Shown here: one piece after another, positions 58,480-64,000 of the stretch
How the letters are laid out: the number at the start of each line of letters is the position of its first letter
Numbering within the stretch: position 1 is the stretch's first letter
NCBI GenBank assembly: GCA_024233935.1
Contig: JACKOY010000018.1
Location: forward strand, 1 to 64,000
Length of the DNA: 64,000 nt
Source of the DNA: Spirochaetales bacterium
GTDB taxonomy: Bacteria > Spirochaetota > Leptospiria > Leptospirales > Leptonemataceae
Direction: 5' to 3'
Notes under the pieces: model-generated
The model's database searches: none
Told to the model about the DNA's origin: nothing
What the model saw: the letters and a program-made list of their open reading frames with translations, nothing else
Position numbers and translations under genes: made by a program

Positions 58480-61400
58480 ATGCGTCCCAGAAAATCGGCA
58501 ACCCGCCGCCTACTGCTTCTTTTGCTTCCTCTGATGGCCGCCTGGCCCGGGATCGGAAATGCTGACACTGACCCGGCCTTTTATCTGGCAACGGATCGGA
58601 GCTTCGGGCCAGGCGAGACGGCCTATGTAAATTTGGAAGGCCCCGGTAATCGCGCCGTGGAATTCCGCGTCTACCGCGTGGACCAACCGATCACCTTTCT
58701 GCTGCGCGATGTACAATCGCGCATTGTTCGCAAGCGCCAGGTGGAAGCCCAGGCCGACCCCCTGGCGATCCTGAGCGCTTCCTGGGACCTTTTGCGACGA
58801 GAGGTCCGCAAAGTCGCCCGGCAGGAATTGGCGACGAGCACACGCAGCCAGTTGCGGGCGGCAACGCGGGTCAACCTGGAGCCTCCGCAGAACCCGGCCC
58901 CGCTGGCTACTCCCGCACGATTGTCAGAGCACACCTTTCTGCGATCGTTTTCTGTTCCCACCATTGACAGTGAATGGGCCTATCGACGGGTACCGGTCCC
59001 GATTGGCGAAAGTGGTGTGTACCTGGTCGAAGTCGTTTCGGGAGCCCAGGTCGCCCATACGCTTCTGATCCGCTCGGGCCTGACTTTTCTCGTGAAGCAA
59101 TCCAACGAGGGCACGGTACTTTTTGCAGCCGATCGCGTTACCGGTGAACCCGTGGCTGATGCACGTGTGTTCATCTACGACAAACGCAGCGGCAATCGGG
59201 TGGGGGCCGGGGCTACGGATAGTTCGGGAATCTTTCGCCATCGTGGAGCCTCTCCGGACCAGAGCCTGGTGATTCTGGAAAGCGCCGGCCAATTCGCAGT
59301 CTCCGATCCCGATTTTTTTACGAGCTCCTTCTACGGCACAGGCGGGACCCGGGCCCTCATCTACACCGATCGCCCGATTTACCGGCCCGGTGACGAAGTC
59401 TTTTTCAAGGCCCTGTTTCGCGAGTTTCGGGCCCAGAATTATCGACCCGTGGCCGGCGGCGCCACCTACAGCATTTTTGATCCGGACGGAACTCTGATCT
59501 TCGAAAACCGCCCGTTGATTCTCGGCGGTGCGGGCACCGGCAGCGAAAGGTTCCAGCTGCCGCCAACAACGTCCCGCAATCTGGGTATATACAACCTGGT
59601 CGTGAACTATCAGAGCCGGCCTTTTTCAGCTGAGTTTCGCGTCGACGCTTACCGCAAACCCGAGTTCAAAGTCGAAGTCAGTACGCCGCGCGCTTCCTAC
59701 CAGCAGGGACAGACCGTTCCGCTTCGCATCCAGGCCCGTTATTACTACGGTCGCCCTCTGGCCGGGGCCTCAGTGAACATTCGCGTGTTTCGCACGCCTA
59801 AATACGATTACTCGCCGGTGGGCCATTTTGCGGGGGAGGCAGCCGCGACTTACTACGCGCAAACCGGCGGCGCAACAAGCCGTGATCTGGTGCTGGATCG
59901 AAACGAGACACTCGACTCCGACGGCGGCTTTGCGTTCGATTTTGATGCAGGCGAAATTGGCGATGATTTTACCTACCGCGTACTGGCTACGATCACCACC
60001 GACAACGAGACGATCACGGGGGCCGGGGCATTTTCCATCAATCGCAGTCCTTTCTTTGTGCGGGTCATGCGCGAAAGCCAGGTTTATGGTCCCGGAGAGG
60101 AGGCGCGGTTTACAATTCGCCTGATTCCCTATGAAAGCGCGCTTTCGGAACAGGAGCGCCGTGAGCTGCTTTCCAACCGCCGGGTCGAAGCAACCCTGTA
60201 TCGACGTTCGTTTCACTGGATTTCTCAGGAAAGCGGTCGAGAACGCATAGGCGTCGTAAACGAGACCACGAATGAAACGGGAGAAGCCTCATTTGCCTTT
60301 GCATTGCCCGCCGCCGGCAACTATGTAATGAACATCAACGCCGCGGGGCCGGGGGGCGCCACAACCTCCAATGAGGTGACGCTCTGGGCCTCGGGTCGGC
60401 AGGACACGATCGAAACCCCCGTGCAGGAAATTAGTCTGACACCGGGCCAGGATCTCTATCGGGTCGGGGATATGGCCGAGGTTCTGGTCGTGAGTCCGGT
60501 GGCGGACGGGACTCTCTTTATCAGCGTGGAAGGCAGCCGCCTGTATCATCAGGAAACGGTGCGCCTCGAAGGCAATACGTACCGCTATCGCGTGCGCGTG
60601 AGCGAGGAGTTGTCCCCCAATTTTGTGTTTTCGGCCGCCATGTTTCGGGATGGCAAAACCTATCAAAACGAAATCAAGATCGTAGCGCCACCGGTTGACC
60701 GATTCCTGACCGTACGCATCAGTTCGGATCAGCCGGTCTACAGGCCCGGCGAAGAGGTGACGCTGAAAGTCGAAACGCTCGACCAGGAAGGCAATGGAGT
60801 GCCGGCCGAAGTCTCGATCGGCGTGGTCGATGCCGCCCTGTATCAGTTGCAGGCCGATCCCACCCCACGACTGGCCGAGTTTTTTTACCACATGCGCCGC
60901 AACAATGTCACCACATCGCTCTCCAACGCGTACCGTTTCTTTGGCTATTCCGAGGAAAGGCGCCTCGACCTGGCACTCAGGCGACGATCGGTGCCGGCCC
61001 TGACTTCCCTCAAGGACAGTGGCCTCGAGGAACGGCGCAACTTTCGCGATCAGACCTACTGGAATGCCAGTCTCAATACCGATCGCTCCGGTCGCGCCAG
61101 CGTAAGCTTCCGACTCGCCGACAACCTGACGGAATGGCGTGTGACGGCCCGGGCCATCACCAGCGATACGCGCGTCGGAGAAACTACATACAGCTTTCGG
61201 GCCCGCAAAGATCTCCAGATCCAACCGGGGCTGCCGGCGTATTTTCTGGAGGGCCAGGATCAGGTCATCTCGGCGACGATCAGCAACCTTACGGCCGACC
61301 GACATGAGGTGGCAACTCGTCTGCGCGTGAGCGGAGGCAGTGTCATCGGTCAGTCCACGCAGGATCTGACGCTCGAACCAGGCGCCGAGCAGGCGGTCTA

Positions 61401-63105
61401 TTTCACAATCCGCCCTGCGGCCGGCGCTGAAAGCGTACAGTTGGGTTTGAGCGCCACCAGTGGTCAGATCCAGGACGCCACCGAAAACGAATTGGCGGTG
61501 CGACCGGCGGGACTGCAGCGCACAGTCACAGCCCACAGCGTGCTCGAAAGCGGAGCCAGCACCGACGTGCTGTCCCTCGAACTCCCGACCGGGACCGAGC
61601 AGGCCCAACTGATCATCCGCCTGAATCCCGGCGAAGGCATCGCTGTTCGACAGGCTCTGGTATATCTGGCCGATTATCCGTGGGGATGCATTGAACAGAC
61701 CATGAGTCGCTTCCTGCCGCTCATGGCTGCGTCACGGGTCGGCTACGTGAATCCCCGGCTAAAACAAAGGTTGCCCGAAATGGTGGAGTGGGGTCTGGCC
61801 GGCATCCGCCAGTTGCAAAACCGCGATGGATCCTGGGGTTGGTACGGAGCCGACACCTCCGGGAATGTGCTCATGACCGCCTATGTCTATCGCGGCCTGG
61901 CAATCGCGAAGAGTCTGGGTTACGATTTCGAAAGCCGGCTTATGGATCTCAGTCGCAGTTATCTCTACCAGGCGCTGGCAGATAATACCTTCGCCGTATT
62001 TGACCGGGCCTTCATCCTCTATTGTCTCTCCGAAGGTGGGCCGGTTTCGGAAAGCATGCTGGCCTCCCTCGAAAGAGACCTGTCCTCGCCCGAACTCACA
62101 AACTACGGCCGGGCTCTTATCGCGCTCACGCTCCTGAACCATGAACAGACCGAAAAAGCGCGTACGATCGTCACGGATGTTCTGGGACGGAGTTCCCTCG
62201 CGGCGACGGAAACCGGCCGCCTGTTTACAAGTGTGAGCTCCCCGAATTGGGCCAACGACCAGGTCGAACTAACGGCCACATTGCTTGAGGCCACCGTGCG
62301 ACTGCGTATGGCGCCAGCTATTCAAAGCAACCTGGCAGCGACCCTGCTTCGCAATCGTAATGGGGTGGCCTGGAACAATTCGCGGGATACTGCCTTCGCC
62401 GTGCTGGCGCTGACCCAAAAACTGCGCGTCGATAGTCAGGCGGCGGCCACGGCAAGATTGCGGGTCAGCGTCAACGGTCGCCTGGCCCGGGAATTCAGCG
62501 TGAGCACAAATACTCTGGATGATGGCGAGCTCCTGCTGGAGGTGCAGGGGGCTGCCCTTCAATCGGGCACGAACCGCGTTGAGATCGAAAAGATCGACGG
62601 GCCGGCGGTGTACGCCTCGGCGATTTTGACATTCGTTGATCGCTCGGACTCCCTGGCTGCGGAGCAACAAGGGATATCGATTACCCGTTCGTACGAGCGC
62701 ATCAACGTCAGCCGGGAAGGTAGCGAATTGGAGCTATCACGCACGCGCACAGACCGTTTTCGGCAGGGAGATCTGGTTCTGGTTACACTCACGGTGCGCT
62801 CGGAGAATCCAGGCGCCGCGTACTATCAGATTGAAGACAGTTTTCCTCCGGGCTTTTCGCCGCTTCAGGACGATGGCGATTACTATTCTTCCGACCTGCG
62901 CAGCGGCTATGAAGCCCGTCAGTTTCAAGAGGACCGCGCGATCTTTTTTCGGGCGGGCCCCACACAATCCTTTACAATGCGCTACTTTCTGCGGGCGGAT
63001 CTGCCAGGACAATACCGGGCGCTTCCGTCCCGGGCCTTGTTCATGTACTATCCCGAACTATACGGAACGACCGCCGACCAGGGCCTCACGGTGGAGCGCC
63101 GCTAA
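58480..63105 (+). CDS. bacterial alpha-2-macroglobulin with thioester
   Basis: A 1541-residue periplasmic protease-trapping protein. The signal peptide is LLLLLLPLMAAWPGIGNA and no lipobox follows. The first 850 residues are macroglobulin-type beta domains (for example PIYRPGDEVFFKALFREF, the MG1-like block), followed by the A2M domain at about 860-950 (WNASLNTDRSGRASVSFRLADN, split here). The thioester motif is GCIEQ with Cys1070, Glu1072 and Gln1073, in YPWGCIEQTMSRFLPLMA. After it, the helical thioester domain (LAGIRQLQNRDGSWGWYG) and C-terminal receptor-type domain follow. It is coupled to a DUF2135 gene, the E. coli yfaS-yfaP arrangement. Confidence 0.92.
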   Translation: MRPRKSATRRLLLLLLPLMAAWPGIGNADTDPAFYLATDRSFGPGETAYVNLEGPGNRAVEFRVYRVDQPITFLLRDVQSRIVRKRQVEAQADPLAILSASWDLLRREVRKVARQELATSTRSQLRAATRVNLEPPQNPAPLATPARLSEHTFLRSFSVPTIDSEWAYRRVPVPIGESGVYLVEVVSGAQVAHTLLIRSGLTFLVKQSNEGTVLFAADRVTGEPVADARVFIYDKRSGNRVGAGATDSSGIFRHRGASPDQSLVILESAGQFAVSDPDFFTSSFYGTGGTRALIYTDRPIYRPGDEVFFKALFREFRAQNYRPVAGGATYSIFDPDGTLIFENRPLILGGAGTGSERFQLPPTTSRNLGIYNLVVNYQSRPFSAEFRVDAYRKPEFKVEVSTPRASYQQGQTVPLRIQARYYYGRPLAGASVNIRVFRTPKYDYSPVGHFAGEAAATYYAQTGGATSRDLVLDRNETLDSDGGFAFDFDAGEIGDDFTYRVLATITTDNETITGAGAFSINRSPFFVRVMRESQVYGPGEEARFTIRLIPYESALSEQERRELLSNRRVEATLYRRSFHWISQESGRERIGVVNETTNETGEASFAFALPAAGNYVMNINAAGPGGATTSNEVTLWASGRQDTIETPVQEISLTPGQDLYRVGDMAEVLVVSPVADGTLFISVEGSRLYHQETVRLEGNTYRYRVRVSEELSPNFVFSAAMFRDGKTYQNEIKIVAPPVDRFLTVRISSDQPVYRPGEEVTLKVETLDQEGNGVPAEVSIGVVDAALYQLQADPTPRLAEFFYHMRRNNVTTSLSNAYRFFGYSEERRLDLALRRRSVPALTSLKDSGLEERRNFRDQTYWNASLNTDRSGRASVSFRLADNLTEWRVTARAITSDTRVGETTYSFRARKDLQIQPGLPAYFLEGQDQVISATISNLTADRHEVATRLRVSGGSVIGQSTQDLTLEPGAEQAVYFTIRPAAGAESVQLGLSATSGQIQDATENELAVRPAGLQRTVTAHSVLESGASTDVLSLELPTGTEQAQLIIRLNPGEGIAVRQALVYLADYPWGCIEQTMSRFLPLMAASRVGYVNPRLKQRLPEMVEWGLAGIRQLQNRDGSWGWYGADTSGNVLMTAYVYRGLAIAKSLGYDFESRLMDLSRSYLYQALADNTFAVFDRAFILYCLSEGGPVSESMLASLERDLSSPELTNYGRALIALTLLNHEQTEKARTIVTDVLGRSSLAATETGRLFTSVSSPNWANDQVELTATLLEATVRLRMAPAIQSNLAATLLRNRNGVAWNNSRDTAFAVLALTQKLRVDSQAAATARLRVSVNGRLAREFSVSTNTLDDGELLLEVQGAALQSGTNRVEIEKIDGPAVYASAILTFVDRSDSLAAEQQGISITRSYERINVSREGSELELSRTRTDRFRQGDLVLVTLTVRSENPGAAYYQIEDSFPPGFSPLQDDGDYYSSDLRSGYEARQFQEDRAIFFRAGPTQSFTMRYFLRADLPGQYRALPSRALFMYYPELYGTTADQGLTVERR

Positions 63106-63782
63106 TGCGTACCAACGTCATACTGCTCCTCTTGCTCTCGGTCCTTTCAGCGCCGACACGTCCGGCCCACGCGGCAACCGTACGCATCGAAACGCCCCGC
63201 GGCGGCTACACATCCAGCAGTAGCCAGCGCGTGGAGGGCTCCGTCTCAGGCGCCCCGGCCCTGAATCGCATGACCTTGGTCGTCAACGGCATCCCCCAGG
63301 ACGTGCCCGTGCGCAACGGCCGCTTCGGTGTCGATGTCGTGGTTTCGCCCGGCGAAAACATTCTGGAGGCCCGGGCAGCGGGCGCCTCGGATCGCATTTC
63401 CTTTTTCGCACGCGTGCCGGGCCGTGATGTGAAGATCGTTTTGACCTGGGACGACGCGCGTTATGTAGATCTCTGGGTCACCGATCCGGACGGCGAACGC
63501 TGCTACTGGGCCAACCCCAGCACCGCCGCCGGCGGCAATCTCATTGCAAACGATGAAACCGGCTTCGGGCCGCAAATTTTTACTCTGGCGCGCGCGAAGC
63601 CCGGGACTTACAACATCGACGTACAGTACTACTCCAAAGGTTTTGCCCCGGTCAGCCGTGTGAAGATCTACGCCGTATTGTATGAAGGAACGCCCCGCGA
63701 ACGACGTATGCAATGGGATTTTCTTATGACCAGGCAGCACACCGTCTTTCACATTGGCGATTTTGAAATCGCGCCGCAGTGA
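63105..63782 (+). CDS. DUF2135 (YfaP-like) exported protein
   Basis: A 225-residue secreted protein with a hydrophobic signal peptide (NVILLLLLSVLSAPTRPAHA). Residues of about 25-105 resemble an Ig-like beta domain (LNRMTLVVNGIPQDVPVRNG), and the remainder is DUF2135: VKIVLTWDDARYVDLWVTDPDGERCYW, GGNLIANDETGFGPQIF and YNIDVQYYSKGF. The latter includes D-x-D-x-W-V-x-D-P-x-G, a typical pattern. In E. coli the matching gene yfaP lies beside yfaS. The ATG overlaps the alpha-2-macroglobulin stop by one base (TAATG), so the two are coupled and probably work together in the periplasm. Confidence 0.9.
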   Translation: MRTNVILLLLLSVLSAPTRPAHAATVRIETPRGGYTSSSSQRVEGSVSGAPALNRMTLVVNGIPQDVPVRNGRFGVDVVVSPGENILEARAAGASDRISFFARVPGRDVKIVLTWDDARYVDLWVTDPDGERCYWANPSTAAGGNLIANDETGFGPQIFTLARAKPGTYNIDVQYYSKGFAPVSRVKIYAVLYEGTPRERRMQWDFLMTRQHTVFHIGDFEIAPQ

Positions 63783-63861
63783 TGGAGCCGGGCCATCGCA
63801 CAATGGGCGTTGGACTCTTGATGTAAGAGATGTTTCTTTCGGCCCGACGGACGGCCAAATT

Positions 63862-64000
63862 CTATTCTGGATCCAGTCGGTAAATGGCCCCACCGCCGAA
63901 ATCGGCCACGTAGATTTCTCCGTTGGGGTCTCGCGCAAAGGTCGATGGCAGAATCGGCCACTTGCCCAGGCTTACCGCCGCCGGCACGCGATCGCGCGCG
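63862..64000 (-). CDS. C-terminal fragment of a PQQ-dependent sugar (sorbosone) dehydrogenase-like protein
   Basis: Only the last 45 codons are in the window, ending at the TAG at 63862-63864. The peptide TFARDPNGEIYVADFGGGAIYRLDPE matches the closing beta-propeller blade of glucose/sorbosone dehydrogenase-type proteins, which use PQQ or act as sugar-binding periplasmic proteins. The remaining 80 bases after the DUF2135 gene hold no other gene. The start and most of the protein lie outside the window, so the substrate and catalytic residues cannot be judged. Confidence 0.6.
   Translation of the reverse strand, partial: ARDRVPAAVSLGKWPILPSTFARDPNGEIYVADFGGGAIYRLDPE

Noticed and set aside
60289..61608. 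A 439-codon open frame on the minus strand inside the alpha-2-macroglobulin gene
   Set aside because: It is antisense to a well-conserved gene; such long shadows are common in GC-rich DNA, and the peptide has no recognisable domain.
1..64000. tRNA, rRNA, CRISPR arrays, transposases or phage genes
   Set aside because: None was seen on either strand; gaps between genes are short and hold no regular repeats or integrase/transposase motifs.

Overview
This is an ordinary-looking stretch of bacterial chromosome, about 60 % G+C and densely coding. Almost every base belongs to one of some 58 protein genes that switch strand often, and no rRNA, tRNA, CRISPR array or insertion sequence was seen. The many lipoprotein signal peptides, an O-antigen ligase, a TolC-type outer-membrane factor and an alpha-2-macroglobulin indicate a double-membraned (Gram-negative type) organism. 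Several start sites are TTG or GTG with good ribosome-binding sites. The mixture (FecR-type lipoprotein, RsbU-type phosphatase, STAS protein, AGPS-like oxidase) would fit a high-GC spirochaete of the Leptospirales or a relative, but this placement is inference only.

Layout. 0-3 kb: end of a SixA-like phosphatase and a three-gene surface-polysaccharide block (two GT4 glycosyltransferases and a DUF4214 protein). 3-7.9 kb: argG, gor (glutathione reductase), an SDR, a YdjM-type membrane protein and a FecR-domain lipoprotein. 7.9-14.1 kb: an alkyl-DHAP-synthase-like flavoprotein opposite a lipid kinase, small unknowns, a STAS protein and a large ATP-grasp/FMN-oxidase fusion. 14.2-23 kb: mnmG, several metabolic singletons, then rsmG-parA-parB with two parS-like sites inside rsmG. 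23-28.7 kb: O-antigen ligase, NDH-2-like oxidoreductase, MoeZ-like activating enzyme with a CysO-like sulfur carrier, a possible structured RNA region and a membrane LuxR-type regulator. 28.7-34 kb: a CzcC-CzcA heavy-metal pump without an adaptor and a DUF4349 lipoprotein. 34.3-38.6 kb: minus-strand operon pntAa-pntAb-pntB-cysM-mec. 38.7-44 kb: an inactivated papain-like protein, an orphan DNA methyltransferase, DUF1175 and DUF2138-like proteins and a DUF1569 protein. 44-52.6 kb: a minus-strand run with prfB, DUF374 acyltransferase, EI24, EEP, GNAT, an RsbU-type phosphatase and a three-domain isochorismatase-like/kinase/dual-specificity-phosphatase protein. 52.7-58.4 kb: split YeeE/YedE transporter, then cysC, a sulfotransferase, a glycosyltransferase-sulfotransferase fusion and an ABC exporter. 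58.5-64 kb: alpha-2-macroglobulin with DUF2135 partner, and the end of a sugar-dehydrogenase-like gene.

Sulfur is a recurring theme. CysO/MoeZ and Mec/CysM together look like the carrier-protein cysteine pathway known from Mycobacterium, and the Pnt transhydrogenase that shares the cysM operon makes NADPH. YeeE/YedE probably imports thiosulfate-type sulfur. CysC makes PAPS, which two adjacent sulfotransferases can use to sulfate a glycan or lipid, possibly exported by the ABC protein. The yfa/mag-type alpha-2-macroglobulin system is present but broken into two loci 15 kb apart. The strongest candidates for undescribed biology are the three-domain protein at 50.3-52.6 kb, the sulfation cluster at 53.8-58.4 kb and the ATP-grasp/FMN-oxidase fusion at 11.9-14.1 kb.
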